Shown here: piece after piece, positions 1 through 11,208 of the stretch
Numbering within the stretch: the first letter of the stretch is position 1
Layout of the letters: every line of letters begins with the position of its first letter
DNA from: Epiperipatus broadwayi
Lineage: Eukaryota > Onychophora > Udeonychophora > Euonychophora > Peripatidae
Assembly (NCBI GenBank): GCA_028023455.1
Contig: JAQFVV010000142.1
Coordinates: 107,501 to 171,500 of the forward strand
Direction of reading: 5' to 3'
Length of the DNA stretch: 64,000 nt
Made by a program: the position numbers and the translations under genes
The notes under the pieces: generated by a model
What the model was told of the DNA's origin: nothing
What the model saw: only the letters and a program-made list of their open reading frames with translations
Databases searched by the model: none

Positions 1-892
1 TCAGCAAGGAAACGTCCCAGCCAGATGGTAAGCATTTATAATGGAAATATCCTCACCGAAAGCAGCCTCCAAAGAACAAAATTCTACGTCAACATTCAAA
101 ATCCTAGGTAAAACATTTGCTTATTTTCGTTATACTGTAATAGCCATTGCATTTCATTAATTCGTGTGAATCCTCCAAGAGTCTAATTATATGAACTCGA
201 TATCATACATAAATGAACTATTGATATGTGTGAGATTAAATTTCAAATGCTATGTAATACCTTAATATTATTATGTGTGTGCATGAGTTAATATGTGCGT
301 GATCCTTATATCAATATTATTAGTTAAATTAGATAAATACCAGTGTTTGTTATGAAAGTAAACAAGAATATTTAAACTAGTTTAGAAATGTTAATTTAAA
401 ATATGCGTGTGTTTTATTAGAATGTTTAAATTTAGAAAATAAATGTTAGTTAATAAATTATCTTTAAAATTAAACTTTATTTGTCGGTCAATTCTTTTTA
501 TCAATTTCTTTTTATCAATTCTTTTACAATTCTTTTTATAAATTCTTTTTAACAAATTCTTTATCAAGTCTTTTAACCACTAATTAAGCATAATCTATTA
601 GTGATTACAAACAACTGAGCTAGTCATGGATTTAGGGGTTGGGTTAGTTGCCACTATTCAAAGTGCGTTGTCTATTCTTTTAGAATAAGCAGCTGGCGCC
701 CGTGTTTATACACAAACAAAAAAGTGCTTTGAACTTGGTGTTGAACTCAACAGTCGAGAAGAAGTTATGTCCTGGAAATGTAATGTTAGTTATATACTTT
801 ATAGCTATCGTTTGGGCATACATACTCTCCGAGTATGTTCTTCTCTGCCTAAGAGGCCGGTGTTTCGAATACACATATTCGAATTCGGTTCA
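1..892 (+). mobile_element. LTR of an LTR retrotransposon, 3' portion, cut by window start
   Basis: This is the last 892 bases of an LTR in + orientation. It matches the solo LTR at 41075..42588 (which lies on the - strand) from that copy's interior to its end. The LTR end is set by where the two copies diverge: both run to a TTCA end, after which the solo copy goes into a TA run and this copy goes into a primer-binding-like site. By comparison with the 1514-bp solo copy, the missing 5' part should lie about 620 bp upstream of the window. Bases 1..406 are also a near-perfect inverted repeat of 3239..3644. Small frames inside the LTR differ mostly at amino-acid-changing sites between copies, so they are not read as genes. 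Confidence 0.75.
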
Positions 893-893
893 A

Positions 894-913
894 TGGCTTT
901 ACCCAACGTGGGC
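894..913 (+). other. tRNA primer-binding-site-like sequence
   Basis: One base after the LTR end the sequence reads TGG, then a short CTTTA stretch, then CCCAACGTGGGC. The last block plus the TGG matches the complement of the 3' end of animal tRNA-Lys(CUU), apart from a few changed or inserted bases. A primer-binding site at this spot is expected for an LTR retrotransposon and independently supports the LTR boundary. The mismatch suggests the site is decayed. Confidence 0.5.
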
Positions 914-1267
914 CGAACTTGTCATAAATGACAGTTAATTAAATACTTTGTTCTTGTTGAAAATAAAAATCTAAAAAGTTAAATTACGTTTGTAAAAGTG
1001 TTTTAATTTAAAAAAAAAAAAAAAAAAAAGAATTGACCGAAACTTTCTTTTTTTTTCGAAATGAAAAGAGATTTTGACATTTATGCTATCAAATCAGAGT
1101 CAATTGGGTGTTATGGGCAGAGTTAAAGCATTAAGAGTGGGTAGTGTAAAGGACAAAAGGCTGGAGTTAACGTGAGTTTCCGTATTAGTAAGAAAAATAA
1201 ATAAATAAGTCGTATATTAAATTCAGTTTAACATAAGCGCTAGTACTTTGAAATTGAAATTTCGAAA

Positions 1268-2017
1268 ATGGATCCGAAAGAAAGACCAATATATTTTAAA
1301 AATCCCCAGTTAGTAGAAAAGGAGAAAGAAGAAGTATCTGAGATGCGAATGATGATGACAATGATGATGAATATGATGCAAGAGTTCAAAGCAGAATTGA
1401 TAAAAGAAATGCATCAAGAAATTAAACAAAGTCAACAAGAATTGTGTCAGAAATTTGAGCAAAGCCAACAAGAGCTTAAAGAAGAACTCAAAGCAGAATT
1501 GAAGGCAGAAATTAGTCAGGTTAAAACAGAAATTAAAGAACTCAGAGCAGAAGTAAGAGAAATAAGATGTGAGATAACGGTAAAGGTAGAGAAGAACCAA
1601 GAAGTTATAGAGTTAGATTTGATTAAAGAAAGTCAGGAAGTTGAGGTCACGAAAGAGGTAGAAATTGAATTAGAATCAGATAGCGTTGTGACAGATAAAG
1701 TAGAAACTTATGTAGATCAAAAGGTAGAAAATAGCGTAAAAGAGTTTTTACAAAGAATTAAAAATAAAAGGTTTAAAGTAAACGTTCGCATTCACTGTAG
1801 ACGTAGATTTAAAACAAAGAGAAAGTGTAGAAAAAAATATTCCCAGATTGAAGTAATTCGGAGTTTGTCTAGGTATAAAGGTTTTCTGAGTTACGAAGTC
1901 AAGAACAGAACAGAAAGAGAAAGAGATAAAGCAATAAAATATAAAAACGGAACCGATAAGAGAGGAAAGTTAGTTTATATTTATAGAATATGTAGAAAGA
2001 AAGAAGGAACCACCTGA
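1268..2017 (+). CDS. Gag-like coiled-coil ORF of the LTR element
   Basis: A 249-residue open frame inside the LTR element, about 375 bases after the primer-binding-like site. The start is the first ATG of the frame. Residues about 20-120 are rich in Glu, Lys and Gln with heptad-like spacing and a Met-rich stretch (about 27-38), so they should form a long coiled coil. Residues about 165-249 are strongly basic (Arg/Lys clusters, several Cys), as expected for a nucleic-acid-binding tail. I do not recognise a named family. The position after LTR and primer site, the coiled coil and the basic tail fit a structural gag-like protein. No protease, reverse transcriptase or integrase frame follows before the next LTR fragment at 3239, so the element would be non-autonomous. 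The frame is intact, which suggests recent insertion or some constraint. Confidence 0.55.
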   Translation: MDPKERPIYFKNPQLVEKEKEEVSEMRMMMTMMMNMMQEFKAELIKEMHQEIKQSQQELCQKFEQSQQELKEELKAELKAEISQVKTEIKELRAEVREIRCEITVKVEKNQEVIELDLIKESQEVEVTKEVEIELESDSVVTDKVETYVDQKVENSVKEFLQRIKNKRFKVNVRIHCRRRFKTKRKCRKKYSQIEVIRSLSRYKGFLSYEVKNRTERERDKAIKYKNGTDKRGKLVYIYRICRKKEGTT

Positions 2018-3238
2018 CATAGTTTAAAAGTTACTAAACGGGCGGAATAGTAAAGGAAATAAACAAAAAGGACCAGAAATGGACTATGAGTCTAATATAA
2101 TTATTTTGACGTAGGTGAAAAGCCTGAATTGGAATTTCGCTATTTAAAATGATGGATTGTTTTATCAAATAATAATAATGGAGGCTTCGCAAAATAAAAG
2201 ATTTTTTTTTTCTCCACGCACATATTAATTAAGGAAATGTTCGTAAATAAACAGTTCAAATAAATAAAAAATCAAGTTAAATAAATGGGTCAAATTAAGG
2301 ATTTAGAAATAATATTTGTAGAATTAAATAAATGAATAAAATAACGGAAATACATAAAATAAAAACAAGTTAAATAAATAAGTATAATATGTCTGTAGAA
2401 AATAAATAAAATATTCGTAGTAAAATAAAATAGTTTCTGAGTACACGCACGTTAATATGTAAGTTAAAGTAATGGGTTAAAAGTAATATCGTAATATAAA
2501 TAAATATGTAAATTGATGTCCGTGATAGTTTAGAATAGTATTGTAAGTTAAATAAATATGTTAAAGTAATGTTCATGTGTATTTAAAATAATATTGTAGG
2601 ATTAGTGATAAATAATATAAAGTCAATCTAAGTTATATTAGGAGTGTATAAGGGTTTGAATCTAATGGGAATGAGGGTAGTATAGAAGTGTTTTAGTTAA
2701 GGTTAAGTTTAAAGCTCTCGACTGGATAAATTCTAGCACCCGTAACGGATTGGCCGGGATCATTCCTCTTTTAAAAAGCGCACTGGCAACAACCAGAGTA
2801 AGTCGTACCTCGTTTTCCAAAGCGTAAGTCGGAAATGGACAGTTGAAAATTCCTGCCATTGTAGCTGCTTAGTCAAAGTCCGGTCAAGAGAATTGGCAAT
2901 CGTTTTCCAGGGCGTAAGTCGAAAATGGACAGTTGAAATTCCTGCCATTTGCAGCCACCTTTTCTTAGTCAAAGTCCGATCAAGAGAATCGGCAGCCGAA
3001 GCTTCATTCATAAAAGATCCCTGTGCCACAAATTTAGTTTGTCCTCGTGGTCATTATCCAGGACGAACATTGTAAGCAATGTTACCAGCATAGAAAGAAG
3101 AAAAGCATAATTGGAGATTGCCCTTAGTATGGAAAGGAAAAGATACCAAAAGGCAAACTTAGAAGGAATAATAAATTAATATTTAATGTTGTCAGAGATA
3201 AAATGGTCAAAAATGATGCATTTTACTCTCAAAAGGAA
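2018..3238. other. Internal region of LTR element, no coding potential seen
   Basis: AT-rich sequence with many ATAAATA-like runs at 2160..2640, then a less AT-rich block at 2700..3100 that includes a tandem duplication. No pol-like motif is visible in six frames. An AAAAGGAAG purine run lies directly before the inverted LTR junction at 3239 and is a weak polypurine-tract candidate. Confidence 0.5.
2811..2996. repeat. Two-copy tandem repeat of about 90 bp
   Basis: Two adjacent units begin with CGTTTTCC (2811 and 2901). They share the segments GCGTAAGTCG, ATGGACAGTTGAAA, TTCCTGCCAT, AGTCAAAGTCCG and TCAAGAGAAT. Small insertions separate the units, so the period is 90 at the start and drifts. 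The repeat lies inside the LTR element and has no known function. Confidence 0.8.
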
Positions 3239-4375
3239 GCATATTTTAAATTAACATTTCTAAACTAGTTTAAATATTCTTGTTTACTTTCATAACAAAC
3301 ACTGGTATTTATCTAATTTAACTAATAATATTGATATAAGGATCACGCACATATTAACTCATGCACACACATAATAATATTAAGGTATTACATAGCATTT
3401 GAAATTTAATCACACACATATCAATAGTTCATTTATGTATGATATCGAGTTCATATAATTAGACTCTTGGAGGATTCGCACGAATTAATGAAATGCAATG
3501 GCTATTACAGTATAACGAAAATAAGCAAATGTTTTACCTAGGATTTTGAATGTTGACGTAGAATTTTGTTCTTTGGAGGCTGCTTTCGGTGAGGATATTT
3601 CCATTATAAATGCTTACCAGCCAGCTGGGACGTTTCCTTGCTGAGTTTCCTGATTTTCACGATTATTGCTATTGGAGACAAATAGATACTGACGGAGATT
3701 TTCTAAGATGTTAAGCTGACATTATTTCACGGGCAGATCTGCTGTTTTCTTGGACATCTGGGCTGGAGGTGAATGTGCATTCCAAAATATTCTCAGCACT
3801 GCATTTTGTTTCTTAACTGACTCAATTAATTTCCGAACTGCACTTTCTCAATAACTTTGTGAACTGAACTCACTCAATTAATTTGTGGAATGAATTGTCC
3901 GATAAAAAAGGTCTATTTATACCTGCGCCTTGTTGTCTTTCTGATATCTCTGGCAAAGATCTGTTGTCGAATTCCTTATCAATTAATCCTTTGATAAACG
4001 TGTTTTGGAAGATTGCTTAATTAGTAATAGCCATGCAGAGATGTTTTATATTTTATTAATAGCCATTGCCGTGTTTTTAATGATAATCTTCTTTTATTTC
4101 GCATACATTTTATTTATTTACAAATCTCAAGATTTTAATACAATTTACTATTTAGTTTTAACATTATTTCTTCTTTTAATTAAACTTGAATGAAAAGAGA
4201 TTTGTATATTTATATTTTTACGAATACTAATAAAAAAACTATTTAATTCTTATCTTTTTCGAAAACAAACTGCAATAAATTCTTCAATATTTAATTTTAT
4301 GTTTTTCTTTTATGAAGGATTACTTTAATAATAATTTTAGATAAAATTATATGTGCCTATATCAATATAGGTACA
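3239..4375 (-). mobile_element. Inverted, truncated LTR of the same family
   Basis: Matches the solo LTR at 41075..42588 in the same (-) orientation over about 1.1 kb but lacks that copy's last 430 bp or so. It ends at a TACA followed by a (TA)n run, as the solo copy does. Its first 406 bases are the inverted complement of window bases 1..406. LTRs of one element should be direct repeats, so this arrangement needs an inversion, a template switch, or a second insertion. Confidence 0.75.
3913..3921 (-). promoter_or_regulatory. TATA-box candidate in the LTR
   Basis: The - strand reads TATAAATAG. The same motif is conserved in the other LTR copy at 42214..42222, about 370 bases from the TG end. 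That is a normal place for an LTR core promoter. Confidence 0.45.
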
Positions 4376-7300
4376 ATATATATATATAATTTATTTAAAA
4401 GACAAAATAATTTTTTTTTATCTCTGTTTTTTTTTACTTTCACAAGTTTTGCATATATTAAGTAAGTTTGCAGGGGAAGGAGCAGACTGGCAATCTTTTT
4501 CTGGTGACGTCAAATATCATAAACGATTGGAAGAAAGAAATATGATATAATTATTATTAAAAAAATCTATAAAAGGGCAATCATTATTTTTTTTAAGAGG
4601 GCAATTATTATTATTACTTTTAAGAGGGCAATTATAACTAACTAAGGACAACTACAGTTAAGTTTTATTTAACAGAGTTTAATAGTGCAATTATTTTTCC
4701 TCTTCCAAAGTTCGAGTTGAAAATCTAAAATATAGTATTTGTTCATGAAAATGTGTACTTAAAACCACTAAAAGATACATCAATTGTGCTCTCAGCTGAT
4801 TGTTTAACTTTTTCCCTCATTATGCTAAAGTACATGTAAGTGTTATATTATATTATGCAAGATAAATTATTATTATTTAAGAAAATGGGAATCCGTGATA
4901 GGATTGTAAAATTATTTTATTTAAATTTAAACTTAACAGGAAAGAATAGAAGAATGTTTATTTATTTTCTAACAATTAATTTCTTAAGTTTTAATCATAT
5001 TATGAAGGGAATAACTGCAACGTGTGTCATTTATATGTGGAAAAGGTGTGAACTTTTATTGAACATTTCCAGAACTTTATTAAATAAGTTTCATGCTAAA
5101 TATAAAAGAAAACTCAAAATTTAAAATATACACAAGAATTATATAATTTTATTGTCATATGTATTAGAACAGCGGCGTAATTATTTCTATTTTCACCTTT
5201 GGAAAAGAAAATATACAAGATTAAGTATGTCATTGAATGTATTTTAATAATTACTTCTTCTAGCCTAATAAGAGGAATGAATTATAAATGGAAAGTTGTG
5301 TGACCTTGCTGTATTAATATTACTACTTAATTCCTTTCAATAAATATTATTAATTGAATAACTACATATATTTCTGAATGGCCTGATGATTGTGAAATCA
5401 AATGTTAAATATATCCTAGGAATAAAGTACAAACTTCTATTTTATTTGCATTATGAAATATATCGTTTAATTAAGGAGGTTTATTATTTACAATGTTAAT
5501 ACCAATTCATAGCTAATAGCTAGAACATTGAATCTATTATTCTGAATTTAAAATAACATTGCTTCATGTTCCTGCAGGAAATGGGTAGTTTTGTATCAAT
5601 ATTTATCCTTGTGTGTTTATCATTTAGTATTCTTATTATTCATTTGGAGACATGACAAGGAAATTCATGTAAAAACTATTTATAAACTTTTCATTTCGTT
5701 TGGAAGGAAGAAAAAAGAAGAGAACTTTATTTTATTTAATAGTGTTTAGATAGCTAGTATTAATTAAAATATGTTTATTATATGTATTATTATATTTGTT
5801 CTCCTAGAACGTCTCCTAAATGTACAGTATTAATGGAAGATATTGTACTGGTAATTTTTTTTGTTATTATTACTATTATTTTGATATGAGGTTTGGTCGT
5901 GTCATGCGTTAGTGACACAATGTGTCGTGTGTTAGTGACACATGCATATAAAACAAATGGAAGAATCCATTTATAGTTCAATAGGGGTGAATAATTATTT
6001 AAAAAAAAGAGTTCATTATATTAAATCTTACCGTATATATATATTTTTTTATAAATTAGAAAACCATTATTTTCAATAATTATTTCATCTATAATATACA
6101 ATTTTTATTATTTATCTAGGTTCAATTTTACTACAGATTTATGCCAATATCAATGCATTAAAAAATTATTTTGTCTTGCTTTGTCCACAGTAATTATTAT
6201 TTTTTATTTTCCAACCGTTCTACGAACATTACCAAATCCTAAATATTGTCAGATATGAGATATTTATTCTTTATTAATTCTAGCAGTAATAATTAATATT
6301 TTAACAGTAATTCTTTGCTTATTGTGATTTTAAATGGTCTGTGTATCATTATGCTTATACGTATGGGTGTCCATTATTAAACTTATTTATAATTATATGT
6401 AATTGCAAGTAAAAATGATTTTAAATCAATCAGATTCAGAGGAAATGGGATGATCAATCATTTGAAGGATTAGAAAGTTATTTACGTGAGAATTATTATT
6501 TCTTTGTTATACCTGAATGAAAAGTATTTTTGTGGCTATATGCTATAAAGTTCACAATGTTTTATAGTATATTTTATGGGATTGAGAGAGTATCTTTGTT
6601 ATTTGAATATTTAATATAGGTAGTTTTCCCAGTGTAGGGTAGTATATGGGATAGAATAATCCATTTCTTTTTTAGGTATTGTAGTATTTTGATAGGAGTG
6701 GATTGAATCCTCCTTTTATATTTGATATGATGAATTAAATGCGTATGAAGCTAGATATGTTGTCTCCCTGATTTTTATTTGGTGATGAGTTATTCCACCA
6801 GTTATTTAGTCTTAAAGATAGACTTGGGAGTTATTGTTGTATTTATCTGATTTGAATTATAGAAATCTTTTATCCCATGTGTATATTGGATGTTTTCCAG
6901 CTTATGCTATAGCCAAGTGTTTGATAGTGTATGGATGAAAAAGAAGAATAAAAGGAGAGTATAGTGTCTTATAAAACAGCTGTATTGTAGTTAATAAATA
7001 AAGCTTGATTGGTCTTCGCTTTCGTCCATATTATGATTATATTGAAATATCATAAGCAAACTGATTAGATTGATTAACATTAATTGTTTACTGTCTTTGA
7101 CACACAGCATAATACAGATTCATGCACAAATTGTTAATTTTGAGATATAAAAAAATTCATTATTAATGTATAACTTTACTCATCATTTTAAAACATTTTG
7201 TGGTAATCATTTAGGCTTCATCTCATTTATTTTTATCATTTAATCATAATTTAAATAAGTGATCAAGCAAAGATAAGACATAGTTAATGAATACAATGAT

Positions 7301-8662
7301 TTACTTTATTTTGGCAAAACAGAACCTAGTTATTCAATAGAATACCTTACTTCAAAATTACAAAGATAAGTACATTTAATTAATAGAAGTATTTATTTTC
7401 TTTGGTAAGATAGTCCAATATTATTTATGGTTTTCAATCCCCTTATTTTAATTTTAGTTAAAATACATTTAAAGTAAAATGCAAAATCTTAAGTTTATTC
7501 AGTGTAATTAGAACATTAATCCATGTTGTTGTCATAAGTTTTAATTGGTAAATGAGTTTTATCAAGCAAAATACTGAATATAAGATAATTTGATAATCAG
7601 TTACTAGAAATGTAAGATCATATTCCTTCATTTTTGTATAAGTCTATCAGAAATCACTGATAGCTAAAAGCCATTTCTTTTATAATAAAGGATATGGATT
7701 TATTTAGCTCATTTAATGTTAAAAATAAAATGTTTTACCAATCTATCAGAATGCTCTGATAAATGAAATGTAGTAGATTTAAAAAGTTAAGAGATTATGT
7801 TGTATTATTTATCCTTGTGTAAACTGTAACTAATGATACTAAATCCCTTTGAATTGTGTTCATACCAATGAAAGAAAAAGTAAATGTTTGTTTAACTATT
7901 TTACTATTTGATCAATAAATATTTTGTTATTTAAATTTGTATTTAGAGTTTCTTCTCTAGCATTCATTTGTATTCCATACTTCCACACATACTTACACAT
8001 TTATTTTATTTAATGTGATATAATTGCATTTTATTTAATTATGATAAATCTCTAGATATGATGATATTGATTTCCTTGATTTAAACACTATATGAGATGC
8101 CAATTATCTACTGATTGTTTTAAAAGGGTTTTGTTATTTAATAATTGTTTAGATAATGAATTGAAATCAAAATGTCCCCAATTTCTTTCATTATCTAACT
8201 GCAAGTATTTAATTAGGGTATTGTTTGGTTTGTAATATTATTTTCATAGTATTCAGTAATAATATTGAGATATAGAAGTGTTAGATCAAGCCATACTACA
8301 AGTTAATTCCATGAGATTTTCAATTTTAATTCAGATTAGATAATAAATTCAGTTAATTAGATTAGATTAGTGTTTAATTAAAAATTTAGTAACAATAGGT
8401 TTAGTTTGAGTTTAGATCTAGTTAATTATACATTATAATTTCTGAAATATTAATTTTTTTATTTTAGTTATTAGTTTAATTGTATAATATGGTAGAGGTT
8501 GTTCAGTGCATATGGATGATGGGAGGAGATGAAATATAGATTATAATTAATTAATTTTAGCTGGTAGAATTTTACCAATTTAATTTTATTTAGCATAGAA
8601 CTTGATAGATGTTTTATTCCTATTAATTATAATATTTTCTCCCACATCTAATGTACATTGTA
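4376..8662. other. AT-rich intergenic DNA, no gene recognised
   Basis: No frame with a recognisable protein. A short direct repeat around 5890..5945 carries GTTAGTGACACA twice. (TA)n occurs just after 4375. Nothing else can be supported. Confidence 0.5.
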
Positions 8663-8831
8663 CACCTCATACACCTCTGTATCCCTCAACTGAGTTAGTT
8701 TTAGGTGAAACTTTAATTAAGAGCCTCATGAGTAAATTTAGGATAAAGTGAGATTGATAATTTATTCTATGATCCATAGAATTGGTGCCCCCAGGTAATT
8801 GTTAGTGTTGGTGATAGGTGTGAGGGTTACA
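8663..8831 (-). mobile_element. 5' end of a TGTAAC-type LTR
   Basis: Read on the - strand from 8831, the sequence begins TGTAACC next to a TA-rich run. It then shows CACCAATTCTAT, a small hairpin (ATTCTAT...ATAGAAT) and CTCAGTTGAGGGATAC. The same order is found on the + strand from 37056 (TGTAACC, GTGCCAATTCTAT, hairpin, CTCAGTTGGGGGTTAT). The shared order shows the two are related. The other end of this element was not located. Confidence 0.5.
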
Positions 8832-9760
8832 ATATATAATTTTTCATCATTTTTACACATTTTGTTCTCTGATAGCATTTAACAATGTCTGTTTTTAATA
8901 GAAAGGATCCATTTTAAGTTTCTAACTCTAGAAATTTAAATTAAAAATGAGGTTTTCTGAATTAATTCTAACTATAATATTTAATTATCAAGAAATTCTG
9001 GGGATAAAAAAGTCAAACAAAAGAATGTATTTTCAGCCAATGAAAATGAAAAAAGATAAAAATTAGTCATATTGAGCAGAACTGAAAAATACTAGCATGC
9101 TCATACTATATTATCTTTTGTATATAATATTATTTAATATTCATTTTAAATTACATTTTGATTTACTATATTTGTGATTTTTTAGAAGAGAAATTTTGTT
9201 GACATTAGAAACTAAAAAAATAAAAAATCCTGTCAAAAGATGTCAAAATCACTTTTCTTCAAATATTTTATTGATTTTTTTATAATTATAAAAATCATTT
9301 TTAATTTTTTAAAGAATTTTTGTTATTTGAAGTCATGCTTTAGCAACACACCTAAAAATATTAATTTTTTGAAAAAAAATCATTATTTATTCTGACCAAA
9401 ATATTTTTATAGCCTGAAAGCTAAAATGAACCCTTTTTTTGACAGTTTTCTTCTATTTATTAGCCATTTTTCTTTATTTGAAAAGATAATATTTTATTTT
9501 TTTAATTAATGAAAAAAATTGTCAGTAAAAGCAGAAAATAAGATTTTATTATTTTAAAAATACAATAAAAAAAAAGGCTAAAACATAAAAAAAATGATGA
9601 AATGTGTTAGCATGTATATCATGTAAGTGGTTAAATATAAATGCTTTTAGCTTATATAATAAATAATACTTTAATATATTAAATTGTTTTATGATTTATT
9701 TATGATTTAACTAGTAAGTCTTTCTTTTGATATATAGTACTTTTTCTATTGGAAAAAAAA
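8832..9760. other. AT-rich DNA, no gene recognised
   Basis: Dominated by poly-A and poly-T runs, with no supported feature. Confidence 0.5.
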
Positions 9761-9801
9761 TTGGTGATTTTTACACAAATCTAAAGGCAGATTATTTTTA
9801 A

Positions 9802-10136
9802 AACACCAGGGGGTTTATGAAATTCCATATTTGCAGTGTCAAGAATCTATGTAGGTAAGTCTAATAGATGAATAAATGTCAGAATTAAGGAACATAAAAA
9901 TGCTTTTAATCAGAAAATTAAGACATTAGTTTTTACTTCCCATTTTTTAAAAATTGGTCACAAACCTGATTTTGACAATGCAAAAACCCTTGCTAGTTTG
10001 TAAAGGTATGATTTAAGAACTATGAGAGAGTCAATTGAAATATTAAAGAGACCTACTGGTTTAAATAGAGCTGAAGAAGCACAACATATCTCTGCTATGT
10101 GGAAACCTCTCATTTTATCTTTGTCTTCTAATTATT
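9802..10136 (+). pseudogene. Decayed Penelope-like GIY-YIG endonuclease fragment
   Basis: Conceptual translation with frameshifts and stops gives GVYEIP...LQCQESMYVGKSNR, then VRIKEHKNAF, and further on REDSIEILKRP-like residues (RESIEILKRPTGLN) and MWKPL. This is the GIY-YIG domain of Penelope-like elements: the GVY motif, the Y-V-G strand, the R..EH motif and the C-terminal EILKRP segment. The neighbouring element at 10382..11165 has the equivalent blocks in the same order (EILKRPDCIN, IWKDF). No reverse transcriptase portion is present upstream. It is broken and inactive. Confidence 0.65.
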
Positions 10137-10429
10137 AACTTAAAATTAATAAGTGAAAAAACTGAGGGAAATAAACATTTTTATAAGCCTCATATTTTAA
10201 ATGCTGAACTACTTCAAGCTGAATATCATTTCTCATCTCATACCCAGTCACATTACTGTTTAAGCTCTAATTGCCAATGGCAGATTCTAGTTTGGTATGT
10301 AATGGAAAATAATATATGATTTAACCCCCAAAATAATAATTTATCTACATCATACAAACATGAAAACATTATATATATATAAAATACATATTTTGCGGGT
10401 TCATCCGTGTTAAAAACTTTTAATATCAC

Positions 10430-10477
10430 TATACTGACGTTTCGACTTGGTCACACAAGCCATCCACAGAGTTATAA
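10430..10477 (-). ncRNA. Hammerhead-like motif in inverted PLE repeat
   Basis: On the - strand there is a 6-bp stem II (GGCTTG with CAAGTC, one G-T wobble) followed by CGAAACGTC and AGTATA, which pairs imperfectly with the upstream TATAACT. GAAACGTC is the usual 3' core with minimal stem III seen in PLE hammerheads. The 5' core reads CTGTGGA instead of CTGATGA, so activity is doubtful. Confidence 0.4.
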
Positions 10478-10559
10478 AAAGGTAGAAAGACGGTTGTAGA
10501 GGCACTACAATCACTGGTTTGAATAAAACATTAAAAATCCCACCAATAGCAAAAATTAA

Positions 10560-10979
10560 ATATTAAAACGCTATAATATAGATACAGCATTTTCTGCTCA
10601 TCAAAAGATCAGCAATATAATAACCAAGCCTAAGGATTCAATCCCTCTTGAATCTCATGGTGTCTATCAAATCTCATGTAAAAATTGTAAAGCTTCTTAC
10701 ATAGGTATGAGTAATCGTCGCATCAGTGTTAGGAGAGATGAGCATGCTAATGCAGTTAAACAACACTCATCATCATCAGCACTCTCACTCCATACTATAG
10801 ATTCAGATCATAAAATAGATTTTTCTAGTACCAGGATCATATCCAGATGTGATAATCTCTACCAATGCAAAATCAGAGAAGCCATTGAGATACTTAAAAG
10901 GCCAGATTGTATCAATAAGCGAGATGATACGTGCAAACTTCCTCCTATTTGGAAAGATTTCTTTAAAAAACATTCTTAA
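10560..10979 (+). CDS. Penelope-like GIY-YIG endonuclease C-terminal fragment
   Basis: The frame is open from 10560 (just after an in-frame stop) to the stop at 10979, about 139 codons. The first ATG, at 10707, falls inside the domain, so the true start has been lost. Residues read SHGVYQISCKNCKASYIG, then RRISVRRDEH and AIEILKRP. These are the GIY-like strand, the CxxC linker typical of PLE endonucleases, the YIG strand and the R..EH active-site helix. The family makes the nick that primes reverse transcription of Penelope-like elements. The reverse transcriptase half is absent, so this is a 5'-truncated insertion. The frame itself has no internal stop, so it is younger than the neighbouring fragment at 9802. 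Confidence 0.75.
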   Translation: MLKRYNIDTAFSAHQKISNIITKPKDSIPLESHGVYQISCKNCKASYIGMSNRRISVRRDEHANAVKQHSSSSALSLHTIDSDHKIDFSSTRIISRCDNLYQCKIREAIEILKRPDCINKRDDTCKLPPIWKDFFKKHS

Positions 10980-11066
10980 ATTTAACATTTTTGCTATTGG
11001 TGGGATTTTTAATGTTTTATTCAAACCAGTGATTGTAGCGCCTCTACAACCGTCTTTCTACCTTTT

Positions 11067-11113
11067 TATAACTCTGTGGATGGCTTGTGTGACCAAGTCG
11101 AAATGTCAGTATA
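11067..11113 (+). ncRNA. Hammerhead-like motif in PLE 3' repeat
   Basis: Same motif as at 10430..10477 but in the sense of the endonuclease frame: CTGTGGA (11074..11080), stem II 11082..11087 with 11094..11099, GAAA at 11100, then TGTC and AGTATA. The GAAACGTC of the other arm is GAAATGTC here. PLE pseudo-LTRs are known to carry hammerheads, but the altered 5' core makes this a degenerate copy at best. Confidence 0.4.
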
Positions 11114-11208
11114 GTGATATTAAAAGTTTTTAACACGGATGAACCCGCAAAATATGTATTTTATATATTTAACCCGTGCAAATCTTCGTTTTAACATATA
11201 TATATATA

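Larger units (their letters stand above)
10382..11165 (+). mobile_element. 5'-truncated Penelope-like element flanked by inverted repeats
   Basis: A GIY-YIG endonuclease frame sits between two inverted copies of a terminal repeat: left arm 10382..10557, right arm about 10984..11165. The arms share GCGGGTTCATCCGTGTT, the GACTTGGTCACACAAGCC block and AATCCCACCAATAGC. The right arm, in the same orientation as the frame, would be the downstream pseudo-LTR; the left arm is an inverted partial copy, an arrangement known for Penelope-like elements. Both outer edges abut TA-rich simple sequence (about 10370 and 11200). Each arm carries a hammerhead-like motif. A scrap of the arm end recurs at 48404..48436. 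Confidence 0.75.

Noticed and set aside
680-874. 64-codon - strand frame in the LTR, with a matching frame at 41081..41287
   Set aside because: It is the antisense of the rejected LTR frame and has no independent support.
702-938. 78-codon frame in the LTR, with a similar frame in the second LTR copy (41065..41265, - strand)
   Set aside because: Most differences between the two copies change the amino acid and few are silent, which is the pattern of neutral drift, and the frame runs through the LTR end and primer site.
4840-5124. 94-codon + strand frame
   Set aside because: AT-driven composition, no recognisable motif, no splice or promoter context.
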